Assembly (NCBI GenBank): GCA_945877815.1
Contig: CAMDWJ010000011.1
Coordinates: forward strand, 1 to 64,000
Direction of reading: 5' to 3'
Source: Caenispirillum bisanense
GTDB lineage: Bacteria; Pseudomonadota; Alphaproteobacteria; Rhodospirillales; UBA2165
DNA length: 64,000 nucleotides
Of this stretch, positions 1-8,560 are shown in pieces. Made by a program: the position numbers and the translations under genes. How positions within the stretch are numbered: position 1 is the stretch's first letter; each line of letters starts with the position of its first letter. Under the pieces are notes generated by a model. The model made no database searches. It saw only the letters and a list, made by a program, of their open reading frames with translations, and had not been told where the DNA came from.

Positions 1-114
1 AGCCTTGGCTACCGACCGCCGACCCCGGAAACCGCGACGCCGCCATTGCCGTCCTCCGGTTCCGCTACGCTCCACCTAAAGCCGGCAATGGCGAAAGAGG
101 ACACAATGCACTAA
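1..114 (+). CDS. IS3-type transposase (integrase-core), C-terminal fragment
   Basis: The 37 codons before the TAA begin SLGYRPPTPETATPP. The LGYRPP(T/A)PE signature followed by a short Pro-rich tail is the usual C-terminus of orfB/integrase-core transposases of the IS3 group, which are DDE enzymes that cut and join the element ends. The catalytic DDE residues would lie upstream, outside the window. Only the tail is visible, so the subgroup is uncertain; an IS481-type integrase is the main alternative. Confidence 0.6.
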   Translation, partial: SLGYRPPTPETATPPLPSSGSATLHLKPAMAKEDTMH

Positions 115-148
115 CATTCAAACCGGACCACCTAATGGGGGCCGATCA
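1..148 (+). mobile_element. Right end of an IS3-like insertion sequence (partial)
   Basis: The left edge of the window holds the 3' end of an insertion sequence. Frame 1 encodes the tail of a transposase. After its stop comes a short non-coding end that runs into a glycosyltransferase reading frame on the other strand. The last residues of that frame (LIGPH, then stop) are read from what I take to be the terminal inverted repeat of the element (roughly 118-148). The exact outer boundary and the target duplication cannot be set because the other end lies outside the window. An inverted repeat, CGCCATTGCCG (41-51) with CGGCAATGGCG (83-93), lies inside the transposase tail. Confidence 0.6.
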
Positions 149-488
149 AGTCCGCGATCGCAACGGCTTTCATCGCAAAAGTTAAAAAACTCGGCATCCA
201 CTGATCGTCGTCTTCCAAAAACGCAACGAACTCAGTCGTGACAACTCGTATGGCAGCATTCAGTGCGGCAGCTTGAGAGTTCTGCTCGCTTTCGACGCAT
301 ACAATTCCCAATCTTGTACACGTATCTATGTCGAGCGATTTTCCCTTATCGACGCCAACCACAAAAGTGCAATCTAATTGTTCGGCAATCGTCTGACGCT
401 TTACCGAAGCGATAGCCCTCTCCAGAAAAAGAGTTTGCTTCTCCTGTTCTCGAGACGGGATAACAATCGTGAGTTGGTGTTTTGTCAC
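132..488 (-). pseudogene. Family 2 glycosyltransferase, truncated by IS insertion
   Basis: This is the N-terminal part of a GT-A fold, family 2 glycosyltransferase. It has the opening strand LTIVIPSRE, a central NSQAAALNAAI segment typical of the nucleotide-sugar site, and the metal/sugar-binding acidic cluster FLEDDDQW at about residue 93. Family members normally exceed 230 residues, whereas this frame stops after 118. The last codons come from the presumed end of the adjacent insertion sequence, so the acceptor-binding half has been lost. The start is a GTG. It is divergent from the molybdenum hydroxylase gene. A functional product is unlikely. Confidence 0.7.
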
Positions 489-708
489 TACGCCTCAGGG
501 AACGATCCCATGGATAATCCTCCGGGACAATCTAGGCGGCGTCTTCGGTATGACGCAATCCCAACCGGCTGTCCTGGTCGCAAATGCGACATATGGCGAG
601 TTTTTGTATTTACTCAATATTGCCCCGCAGATTGTCGTGGGCTTGAGTGTCGGCATGGCAATGAATACAAGTTTCACAGCCCGGTCGGCGGGCAGGGATG
701 CTGCGATC

Positions 709-3093
709 ATGCCGAAAGACGACCATCTCAATACGGTGACGTCACTTCACGCCGGCGGCGCTATCGGGCGTCCGATGCGCCGCAAGGAGGATGAGCGCCT
801 TCTCGCCGGTCGCGGCCAGTTCAGCGACGATTTCAATTTACCCGACCAAGCCTATGCGGCGCTGGTCCGCTCGACCCATCCGCACGCGACCTTCAGCATC
901 GATGCCGCGAAGGCCGCCGGGATGCCGGGCGTGCTCGGCATCTTCACAGGTGCGGATTGCGCCCAGGATGGATTGAAGCCGCTGCCGCACAATCCGGTGC
1001 CGTCCACCAAATACGATATGAAATTGGGGGCTCCTGGCGGCGGCAAGGTCTTTATCGGGCCGCACGTGTGCCTGCCGGTCGAGCGCACGCGCCATGTCGG
1101 CGAGGCGATCGCTCTCGTCGTGGGCGCCACACAAGCCCAGGCGCTCGATGCCGCCGAAGCCGTGTCGGTGGTCTATCGCGATCTGCCCTTCGTGACCGAA
1201 ACCGCGCGCGCGGCGGGATCGCCGGTGTCGGTGTGGGACGAAGTGCCGGGCAATGTGTTCATCGATACCTCTTTCGGGGCGGATGCCGCCGTCGATACTG
1301 CCTTTGCTGAGGCAGACCATGTTGTGGAGAGCGAATTTAATATCGCGCGGGTGACCGCGGTGGCGATGGAAACCCGTGCGGCCCTGGCGCACTACGATCC
1401 CGTCACCGATCGTTATACCCTGTGGGCGGGTAGCGGCGGTGCTGTGCGCCAGAAACACGAAATCGCCCAAACATTGGATATCGATCCCGCCCGTCTAAGG
1501 GTCTTCTCGCTGGATGTCGGCGGCAATTTCGGTTCGCGCAACCGCGTTTATGTCGAGTTCAACTTGATCTTGTGGGCGTCGCGCAAGATCGGCCGACCGG
1601 TCAAGTTCACCGCGGCGCGCTCCGAATCCTTCATCAGCGATTATCAGGGGCGCGATCTCTATAGCCGCGTGTCGCTGGCGCTCGCGTCTGACGGAAAATT
1701 TCTTGCCATGCGTGCCGACAATATCAGCAATGTCGGGGCCTATTGCACCTCGCTCTCGCCGCTCGGCAAGGGATCCGCGCTTATCACCGGCTCCTACGAT
1801 ATTCCGCTGGCATCCTTGCGCGCGCGGGCCGTCTTTACCAATACCATGTGCACCCAAGCCTATCGCAGCTCCGGGCGGCCAGAGGTCAATTTCGCGCTGG
1901 AACGGCTGATCGACATCGCGGCCGGCGAACTCAATATGGATCGCGTCGAGCTGCGCCGTAAGAACCTCGTTGCGCCAGCCCGCATGCCCTATTTGAATGC
2001 GGTCGGCGCCCAATACGACAGCGGCACCTACGAATCCAATATGGATCTTGCCATGCGGATCGCGGATTGGGATGGCGTCGAAACCCGGCGTGCCGCTGCG
2101 GCCCGCCGCGGCCGTTTATTCGGCATCGGCCTGGCCAATTATGTCGAATCCTCGATCGGCGCGCCGCGCGAACGCGCCGAGATCATGGTGAGCCCGCAGG
2201 GACGTGTGCGCGTGATCATCGGTACGCAGCCGAGCGGCCAGGGACACGAAACAAGCTTCTCGCAGGTCATCGCCGATCAGCTGTCCGTGCCGACCGAAGC
2301 CGTCGATATCGTCTATGGCGATACCGATATCGTGAGCGTCGGCGGAGGCAGCCATTCCGGCCGCTCGATGCGTCATGCGGCCACGGTCTTCAAGCTGGCG
2401 ACGGATCAGTTGATCGCCAAGGGCAAATCGATCGCGGCGCTCATCTTCAAATGCCCGGTCGATCGGGTGAGTTTTACCGACGGGAAATTCGGCGCCCCTG
2501 CGGTCAATCGCGTGCTCGATTTTTTCGAACTGGCCGAAGAGGCCGATGCGCTGGCCCTGTCGGCTGGACTGACGGACGGGTTGAGCGTCGTCCAAGATAA
2601 CGAAATGCACGAGCCGGTCTTTCCGAACGGCTGCGCCATCTGCGAGGTCGAGGTCGATGCCGAGACGGGGAAAGTCGAGATCACGCGCTACGCTGCCGTC
2701 GACGATGTCGGGCGCTGCATCAATCCAATGATTGTGCATGGCCAGACGCATGGCGGCATCGCGCAAGGGATCGGGCAAGCCATGTGGGAGCACAGTTACG
2801 TCGATCCTAAGACCGGCCAGCCGCTGGCCGGTTCGCTGATGGATTACGGAATGCCGCGCTCCGATACAGTGCCGTCCTTCGTCACCGAAATCGTCGAGGT
2901 TCTGTCGCCGACCAATCCGCTCGGCATCAAGGCGGGCGGCGAAGGCGGCACGACGCCGGCACTGTCGGCGGTCGTCAACGCGATCGTTGATGCCCTGTCG
3001 ATCTACGGGGTGCGCGATATCACGATGCCGGCAACCCCCTTCGCCGTTTGGTCTGCCATCCAAGCGGCCACAGCCAAACAAGCTAGGACATGA
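709..3093 (+). CDS. Xanthine dehydrogenase-family molybdopterin-binding (large) subunit
   Basis: This is a large subunit of the molybdenum hydroxylase family (CoxL/XdhB-like, 794 residues). It would carry the Mo-pyranopterin cofactor and hydroxylate an aldehyde or N-heteroaromatic carbon with water as oxygen source. The N-terminal hammerhead domain (GRPMRRKEDERLLAGRGQF) is followed by two Mo-binding domains. The active-site loop is AYRSSGR (384-390), resembling form II AYRGAGR rather than the CO dehydrogenase form. The catalytic Glu is E745 in GGEGG. The ATG at 709 was chosen because the hammerhead begins just after it; the frame is open further upstream but that part is not family-like. No FAD or 2Fe-2S subunit gene is adjacent. 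The 3' end overlaps ubiD by four bases. Confidence 0.88.
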   Translation: MPKDDHLNTVTSLHAGGAIGRPMRRKEDERLLAGRGQFSDDFNLPDQAYAALVRSTHPHATFSIDAAKAAGMPGVLGIFTGADCAQDGLKPLPHNPVPSTKYDMKLGAPGGGKVFIGPHVCLPVERTRHVGEAIALVVGATQAQALDAAEAVSVVYRDLPFVTETARAAGSPVSVWDEVPGNVFIDTSFGADAAVDTAFAEADHVVESEFNIARVTAVAMETRAALAHYDPVTDRYTLWAGSGGAVRQKHEIAQTLDIDPARLRVFSLDVGGNFGSRNRVYVEFNLILWASRKIGRPVKFTAARSESFISDYQGRDLYSRVSLALASDGKFLAMRADNISNVGAYCTSLSPLGKGSALITGSYDIPLASLRARAVFTNTMCTQAYRSSGRPEVNFALERLIDIAAGELNMDRVELRRKNLVAPARMPYLNAVGAQYDSGTYESNMDLAMRIADWDGVETRRAAAARRGRLFGIGLANYVESSIGAPRERAEIMVSPQGRVRVIIGTQPSGQGHETSFSQVIADQLSVPTEAVDIVYGDTDIVSVGGGSHSGRSMRHAATVFKLATDQLIAKGKSIAALIFKCPVDRVSFTDGKFGAPAVNRVLDFFELAEEADALALSAGLTDGLSVVQDNEMHEPVFPNGCAICEVEVDAETGKVEITRYAAVDDVGRCINPMIVHGQTHGGIAQGIGQAMWEHSYVDPKTGQPLAGSLMDYGMPRSDTVPSFVTEIVEVLSPTNPLGIKAGGEGGTTPALSAVVNAIVDALSIYGVRDITMPATPFAVWSAIQAATAKQART

Positions 3094-4742
3094 ATATGGA
3101 CGATGCTTCCCGACCCCATCAGACCGGTCTCCGCGGCTACGCCGATCTGCAGGAGCATGTCGCGGCCCTCGAGGTGGCGGGGTTGCTGCATCGCATCGAT
3201 GCGCCGGTCAACAAGGATACCGAGATGCATGCGTTGGTGCGCTGGCAATATCGCGGCGGCATCCCGGAAAGCGGGCGCAAGGCGTTTCTGTTCACCAATG
3301 TGACCGATTCCAATGGTCGCCACTACGACATGCCGGTGATCGTCGGCGCGCTCGCCGGCAGCCGCGAGATCTATCGCATCGGGCTTGGCGTCGCGCGCGA
3401 CCAGATCGGCGCGATCTGGCAGAAGGCGCTTGAAAATCCGATCCCGCCGGTGGTCGTCACCAATGCGCCGTGCCAGGAGGTCGTCATCGAAGGCGACGAT
3501 CTAATCGGTGTCGGCAAGGGGCTCGATGCCCTGCCGGTTCCCATCTCCACGCCGGGCTTCGACAGCGCGCCCTATATCACGGCGGGCAATTTCGTGACCC
3601 GCGATCCCGAGAACGGTATTCAGAATCTCGGCACCTATCGCGCGGGCCTCAAATCGCCCAATCGCTTGGTGGTGCGCATGGCGACGCGCAATGGCGGGGC
3701 CGGCGGTTATCCGCATTGGGAAAAATACCGCGCGTTGGGGCAGAAGATGCCGTGCGCCATCGTGCTCGGCTGCCCGCCCTGTGTTGCCTATACCGGCCCG
3801 CAGAAGGTGACGCGCGACGTCGACGAACTGGCGGTGGCCGGCGGCCTCGCCGGCGCGCCCATCCGCGTCGTGCGCGCGCGCACCGTCGATCTGATGGTGC
3901 CGGCGGATTCGGAAATCATCATCGAAGGCTTGATCGACACCGAATATCTCGAGCCCGAAGCGCCGTTCGGCGAGTCGCATGGCCACATCGCGCTCGAAGA
4001 TTTCAATATGATCTTCGATGTCACCTGCATCACCCATCGGCGCAAACCGCTCTTTGCCTCGATCATCTCGCAGGTGACGCCGAGCGAATCGAGTTCCATC
4101 AAGCGCGACGCTTACGAGCAGATGTTCCTCGCGCATCTGCAAAAGACGCTGGGCATCCGCAGCGTACGCAAGGTGATCATGCACGAGCCGCTGACCAATC
4201 TGCGCCGCGTCATCTTCTTGGTTATGCAGCAGGGCACGCCGCGCACCGAGGTGTGGCGCGCACTCCAGGGCACGGCGGCGCTGCGTGCCGATTGCGGGAA
4301 ATATGTGATCGCGGTGAACGAGGATATCGACCCCGACAATACCGACGCGGTCTTCTGGTCGCTTGCCTATCGCTCCAACCCGTCCGAGGATGTGCAGATC
4401 CTGAAATATCGCGACGGCGGGCATGGCCCCAAAGGCGGCGCCAAAAGCACCGACGGGACCATGCTGATCGATGCGACCCTGAAGGCGAAAAGTGCGCCCC
4501 TCGCCTTGCCGAAGCGCGAGTTCATGGAAAACGCGAAGGCGCTGTGGGAACGATTGAACCTGCCGCCCTTGACGCCCGAGGCGCCGTGGCACGGCTATTC
4601 GCTGGGCGATTGGAACGAGGAATGGGACGCCCTCGCCGCGACCGCGACACGCGGAGGTTATCTCGAAAACGGCCTGCGGTCGGAGAAATTGCGCGAGAAG
4701 GGCCTTAAGCCCAACACGCCGTTCCGCAGAAGTACCAAATAG
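3090..4742 (+). CDS. UbiD-family prenylated-FMN (de)carboxylase
   Basis: UbiD-type enzymes use prenylated FMN to decarboxylate or carboxylate aromatic and unsaturated acids in the cytoplasm. The protein is 550 residues. The catalytic set is visible: R184 (in NLGTYRAGL), and E290 and E295 in EAPFGESHGH, with the same five-residue spacing as E277/E282 of yeast Fdc1. The prFMN/metal region GGYPHWEKYRALGQ is also present. ATGA overlaps the preceding hydroxylase stop, so the two are translationally coupled. A second ATG six bases downstream is possible. No UbiX flavin prenyltransferase was seen nearby. The substrate is unknown; the catabolic context suggests an aromatic acid. Confidence 0.9.
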   Translation: MNMDDASRPHQTGLRGYADLQEHVAALEVAGLLHRIDAPVNKDTEMHALVRWQYRGGIPESGRKAFLFTNVTDSNGRHYDMPVIVGALAGSREIYRIGLGVARDQIGAIWQKALENPIPPVVVTNAPCQEVVIEGDDLIGVGKGLDALPVPISTPGFDSAPYITAGNFVTRDPENGIQNLGTYRAGLKSPNRLVVRMATRNGGAGGYPHWEKYRALGQKMPCAIVLGCPPCVAYTGPQKVTRDVDELAVAGGLAGAPIRVVRARTVDLMVPADSEIIIEGLIDTEYLEPEAPFGESHGHIALEDFNMIFDVTCITHRRKPLFASIISQVTPSESSSIKRDAYEQMFLAHLQKTLGIRSVRKVIMHEPLTNLRRVIFLVMQQGTPRTEVWRALQGTAALRADCGKYVIAVNEDIDPDNTDAVFWSLAYRSNPSEDVQILKYRDGGHGPKGGAKSTDGTMLIDATLKAKSAPLALPKREFMENAKALWERLNLPPLTPEAPWHGYSLGDWNEEWDALAATATRGGYLENGLRSEKLREKGLKPNTPFRRSTK

Positions 4743-4915
4743 GCCCCATACCGCAAACGTAACAGATCATCTGATGGCGCATGTGGAGCTTCCGCTCGTT
4801 CGGCCATGCCCAAATAAGGCAACGTGTGACCCCGCCGAATAGTCGTTGTCGCTGCGCGGATTTTTTGGCAGTTTAAGCGTTAACTTTCTTTCACATGTTA
4901 GAATTCGGGGTTTGC

Positions 4916-6451
4916 ATGATTAAGCGCGCCTATCTTTCGATCTTTGCGGCCGGGTTGACCGCTTTGGTGACGACCGCCGCTCTGGCCCAGAAGGCCGATG
5001 ATAACGTCCGTATCGCGGTCAACGATTCCTTCGCGACTCTCGATGGTTTTCATGCCCCATCCGATGAATCGTCGGCCTTCGATCGCATCGTATACTTGTC
5101 GCTGATCGGCTACGATCAGAAGCAGAAGCAGTGGGTTCCGATCCTAGCCAAATCCTTCAAGCGCATCGACAACCTGACAATTGAATTCGAACTGCGTGAG
5201 GATGTCACGTTTCACAACGGCAACAAGTTCGACGCCGCCGACGTGAAGGGCACGCTCGAATATCTCGCTGACCCGGCGCTCAAGATCCGTTTCAAATCGC
5301 GCTACGACTGGGTCAAGAACGTCGAAATCCTGGGCCCCTATAAGGTTCGTCTGCATGCCTCTCGGCCGGTCGTCATGGATTATGGCTTCCTGTCGTTTCG
5401 CATGCGCATGCGCGACATCGAAACCATGAACGCGCTCGAGGATAAGGCCGACTACGGCAAGACTGCGATCGGCACCGGGCCGTATCGTGTCGCCTCCATC
5501 GACCGCAATGCCGGTATAATGCTTGAACGCGTCGAGAACCATTTCGAGGGCGGGCATTATTATCCGGCGCCGGTGAAAAAAGTGCGGGCACTTTTCATCC
5601 CGGATCGCCAGACCCAAGTCGCGCAATTGATGACGGGAAATCTCGATCTGATTCGCAATATCACGTCCGACGATGAGAAGAACCTGGCCACGAACCCGAA
5701 CCTTGTCGTCACGCCGACGGGCAGTGAAATGCTGCTCTATACGACCTTTGATGCGGCCGGCCGTTCGAAGAACAAGGCGATGATGGATGCGCGTGTACGC
5801 AAGGCCTTCATTATGGCGATCGATCGCGACCAGTTGCTAAAGCATTTGATCCCGGGCGGCGCCAGCGCAATCAAGACCAATGCCATCTGCTTCGCGACCA
5901 GTATCGCCTGCGAGACCAAGACCGACGTCTATCCGTATAATCCGGCCGAGGCGAAGCGCCTGATGGCGGAGGCCGGCTATGCGAACGGTTTCGATCTGAC
6001 CCTCGATGTGCATGAGCCGGTCCGCTACATCGCCGAAGCGCTGGCCGGCGAAGTGCGCAAAATTGGCATTCGGGCCTCGATCGTTTCCATGCCGATCGCG
6101 CTGTATGTGAAGCGTCGCGGCGATGGGGAATTCACCGCCTTCACCGGCTTCAACCCGGCCGGCACGCATCCGGACGCCGCGCAGATTCTCGATTTCTTCT
6201 TCGGCGCCGACCGCGACTATTGGCAGGATCCGATGATCCTGAAGAACATCGAACTGGGCGAGGCCGAGTTCGACGACAAGAAGCGCACCGCGCTTTACAC
6301 GCCGATCCTCGATAAGGTCAACCAGGAGGCCTATATCTTTCCGATCTCGGAACTGCCGATCGTTTGGGCGCACCACAAGGACGTCGTTTTGAAGCCCAAC
6401 CCGCTGAGCAACTCCTTGCCGATGCTCGGCGACTACGGCTGGAAGAAATAA
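4916..6451 (+). CDS. ABC transporter substrate-binding protein, family 5
   Basis: This is a periplasmic solute receptor of the SBP_bac_5 (DppA/OppA/NikA) type. A signal peptide (MIKRAYLSIFAAGLTALVTTAALA) is cleaved before QKADDNVRIAV. The family signature region LTIEFELREDVTFHNGNKFDAADV sits near residue 95. A C-x6-C pair (CFATSIAC) precedes the YNPAEAKRLMAEAGY block, and the same pair occurs in all eight family-5 receptors of this window. The ATG at 4916 was chosen because it opens directly onto the signal peptide. No permease or ATPase genes flank it. It most resembles the receptor at 53958 (IPDRQTQ and [17 protein letters not shown] blocks). Confidence 0.92.
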   Translation: MIKRAYLSIFAAGLTALVTTAALAQKADDNVRIAVNDSFATLDGFHAPSDESSAFDRIVYLSLIGYDQKQKQWVPILAKSFKRIDNLTIEFELREDVTFHNGNKFDAADVKGTLEYLADPALKIRFKSRYDWVKNVEILGPYKVRLHASRPVVMDYGFLSFRMRMRDIETMNALEDKADYGKTAIGTGPYRVASIDRNAGIMLERVENHFEGGHYYPAPVKKVRALFIPDRQTQVAQLMTGNLDLIRNITSDDEKNLATNPNLVVTPTGSEMLLYTTFDAAGRSKNKAMMDARVRKAFIMAIDRDQLLKHLIPGGASAIKTNAICFATSIACETKTDVYPYNPAEAKRLMAEAGYANGFDLTLDVHEPVRYIAEALAGEVRKIGIRASIVSMPIALYVKRRGDGEFTAFTGFNPAGTHPDAAQILDFFFGADRDYWQDPMILKNIELGEAEFDDKKRTALYTPILDKVNQEAYIFPISELPIVWAHHKDVVLKPNPLSNSLPMLGDYGWKK

Positions 6452-6469
6452 GCTTCGTTGCGGCGGTTG

Positions 6470-6510
6470 AAATGGCTCTCTGCCGGACTGGCGGGGAGCC
6501 ATTTTCTTTG
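6470..6510 (+). terminator. Rho-independent terminator of the family-5 SBP gene
   Basis: The arms AAATGGCTC (6470-6478) and GAGCCATTT (6496-6504) are perfectly complementary. They are extended inwards by TGCC/GGC(A/G)-type pairing and followed by a T-rich stretch (TTCTTT). The hairpin lies 19 bases after the SBP stop codon. Confidence 0.7.
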
Positions 6511-6732
6511 AGTCCCCCCGTGTCGTCGAAGTGATCGATCAAGCCGACCATCCAACGGCGCCACCATGCTGCGCCGTCCGCCAATATTGGGGTGCAAAAC
6601 GGCCGGGTGGTCGGTTTTCATGATCAATATGGATTCCGGCAGCTAAATTTTGTCTTTTTAAAGACACCCCGGTCTTTCCGACTCATCCCTATGATTCATC
6701 CAATGCGTCTATGACGTCGCTGGAGAAAACAT

Positions 6733-6942
6733 ATGAATCTGAATCAAATTCTCGGAGCCGTAATCCTGGTCGTCGGTATTGTGGTGCTGGGATTTGCATT
6801 CAATGCGGCCGATGCCCCTGTCGAACGGATGTCGGAAACGCTGACTGGCAAATATACCGATAGCACGATGCAGTACTTTGTTTTGGGCAGCATCGCGGCG
6901 ATCGGTGGCGGGCTGTTGTTAGCCTTTGGCAGTCGCAGCTAA
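6733..6942 (+). CDS. DUF3185 family small membrane protein
   Basis: This 69-residue protein has two predicted transmembrane helices (about residues 4-25 and 46-64). They flank a short polar loop, APVERMSETLTGKYTDSTMQYF, that matches my recollection of DUF3185. The family is common in proteobacteria and has no assigned function; a stress role is often guessed from context. A GGAGAAAAC ribosome site precedes the ATG. It is followed 14 bases later by another tiny membrane protein in the same direction, and both share the hairpin at 7139. Confidence 0.75.
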   Translation: MNLNQILGAVILVVGIVVLGFAFNAADAPVERMSETLTGKYTDSTMQYFVLGSIAAIGGGLLLAFGSRS

Positions 6943-6956
6943 GACTGGAGACTGAA

Positions 6957-7115
6957 ATGTCGCTCGGCACTATCCTACTTATCATTCTTATCGTTCTACT
7001 CGTCGGCGCCTTGCCCACTTGGCCTTACAGCTCCGGCTGGGGTTATTACCCGACGGGCGGTCTAGGCCTCGTCCTCCTGGTCATCATCGTATTGTTGGTC
7101 ATGGGCCGCCTATAG
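6957..7115 (+). CDS. DUF3309 family small membrane protein
   Basis: This 52-residue protein is too short for usual gene cut-offs. It opens MSLGTILLIILIVLLVGALP, continues with TWPYSSGWGYYPTGGLG, and ends with a second hydrophobic helix, LVLLVIIVLLVMGRL. The two-helix plan with a central aromatic/Gly-rich WPYSSGWGYYP motif is the DUF3309 pattern. Function is unknown. It probably forms a transcription unit with the DUF3185 gene just upstream. Confidence 0.82.
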   Translation: MSLGTILLIILIVLLVGALPTWPYSSGWGYYPTGGLGLVLLVIIVLLVMGRL

Positions 7116-7138
7116 CGCTCCATAAAGATTAACGTTGT

Positions 7139-7171
7139 AGTGCCCGCGGATATCCCCCCCCCGCGGGCACT
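7139..7171 (+). terminator. GC-rich hairpin, likely terminator
   Basis: The perfect 11-bp arms AGTGCCCGCGG (7139-7149) and CCGCGGGCACT (7161-7171) enclose an 11-base loop ending in a run of seven C. It lies 23 bases after the DUF3309 stop and before the LivK gene. No clear T tract follows, so it may be an attenuating or Rho-assisted structure. Confidence 0.55.
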
Positions 7172-7271
7172 GCCATGTTTGCTCTCAAATTGACAATCCA
7201 ACGGCTCCCCGCCACGATGCCTCCTGTTAGACCGGTGCTAACCCGGCGTTCGGTAATGGGAGGATTACATC

Positions 7272-8471
7272 ATGAAATTCGCAAGATTCGCGGCCCTTAC
7301 ACTTGCTGCGGTGCTTCTGCCGCTGGCCGGCGCGTCCGCTCAGACGGTCAAGATCGGCTTTATCACTTCCTATACCGGCCAGAACGCATCGGTCGGAGCG
7401 ATGATGGATCAAGCCGTCAAGCTTTGGATGAAAGAGCATACCAAGCATCTACCGGCCGGCGTGAAGGTCGAGATCATCAATCGCGACGACACCGGGCCGA
7501 ACCCCGAAGTCGCCAAACGTCTCGCGACCGAACTGGTTACGCGTGACAAGGTCGATTTCCTGGCCGGCGTGATTTGGACGCCCAATGCCGCGGCGATCGC
7601 GCCGATTGCCGCCGAAGCGAAGGTTCCGTTCGTTATCATGAATGCGGGCACCTCTGGGATCATTCCATCCGGTGGCGCGCCTTACGTGACGCGGGTTTCC
7701 TTCACCCTGTGGCAGTCGTCTCTGCCGCTCGGTCAGTGGGCCGCTAAGAACAATCTGAAGAAGGTCTATTCTCTGGTCTCCGATTTCGGCCCCGGCATCG
7801 ATGCTGAAACCGCCTTCAAGAAGGGTTTCACGGATGGCGGCGGAACCGTCGTGGAATCGGTGCGCATGCCGCTAGCCACGCAGGATTTCGCGCCCTTCTT
7901 CCAGAAAGTGAAGGATGCCAAGCCCGACGCGGCTTTCGTGTTCATCCCGGCCGGCGTGCAGGCGACCGGTGTGATGAAGGCTTACCAGGATCTCGGCCTC
8001 GCTCAGGCCGGTATCAAACTGATAGGGCCCGGCGACATCACCACCGACGAAGAGTTGATCAATATGGGCGATGCATCCGTGGGTGCGACGACCATGTTCC
8101 ACTATTCGGCGGCGGCGAAACGGCCCGCCAACGAGGCCTTCATCAAATCGTGGAAGGCTGAATACGGCTCCAACTCGACCCCGGCTTTCCCGGCTGTCGC
8201 CACGTGGGACGGCATGGCCGCGATCTTCGATGCGATCAAAGCGCAGAACGGCAAGATGGACAACGCGAAAAGCGCGGCCTTCCTCAAGACTTGGAAGACT
8301 GACAATAGCCCGCGCGGCCCGATCTCGGTCGATCCGGAAACCGGCGACATCGTGCAGAACGAATATCTGCGCCGCGTTGAGCGGGTGAACGGCGTCCTAT
8401 CGAATGTAGAGCTTGAGACGTTCGCTACGGCCGTCAAGGATCCGTGGAAAATCCTTAACCCCAAAAAATAA
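7272..8471 (+). CDS. livK: Branched-chain amino acid-type ABC transporter substrate-binding protein
   Basis: This is a periplasmic type-I receptor (Peripla_BP_6, 399 residues) for a Liv-type importer. A signal peptide ends in GASA, before QTVKIGFITSYTGQNASVG, the usual first strand and ligand loop. Later blocks IINRDDTGPNPEVAKRLATELV and FLAGVIWTPNAAAIAPIA fit the family. A strong GGGAGG ribosome site precedes the ATG. It heads the gene set receptor, two permeases, two ATPases. Liv-type systems in catabolic loci often take aromatic or amide compounds rather than Leu/Ile/Val, so the gene symbol names the family and not a proven ligand. Confidence 0.9.
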   Translation: MKFARFAALTLAAVLLPLAGASAQTVKIGFITSYTGQNASVGAMMDQAVKLWMKEHTKHLPAGVKVEIINRDDTGPNPEVAKRLATELVTRDKVDFLAGVIWTPNAAAIAPIAAEAKVPFVIMNAGTSGIIPSGGAPYVTRVSFTLWQSSLPLGQWAAKNNLKKVYSLVSDFGPGIDAETAFKKGFTDGGGTVVESVRMPLATQDFAPFFQKVKDAKPDAAFVFIPAGVQATGVMKAYQDLGLAQAGIKLIGPGDITTDEELINMGDASVGATTMFHYSAAAKRPANEAFIKSWKAEYGSNSTPAFPAVATWDGMAAIFDAIKAQNGKMDNAKSAAFLKTWKTDNSPRGPISVDPETGDIVQNEYLRRVERVNGVLSNVELETFATAVKDPWKILNPKK

Positions 8472-8560
8472 TCTGTTGTGTTTGGTTTGATCGGCCGTCG
8501 TAACAGTCACGATTTTTATCGCGGCCAGTTGCGGCGGCCGTAACCTTTCGGATCCACCGT

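Noticed and set aside
469-708. Open frame extending the first molybdenum hydroxylase 80 codons upstream
   Set aside because: The extension has no similarity to the family, overlaps the divergent glycosyltransferase start and lacks a ribosome site; the hammerhead domain begins soon after the ATG at 709.
6452-6732. Possible small gene between the receptor and DUF3185 genes
   Set aside because: Only the terminator hairpin and short shadow frames are present; no ribosome site with a matching frame.
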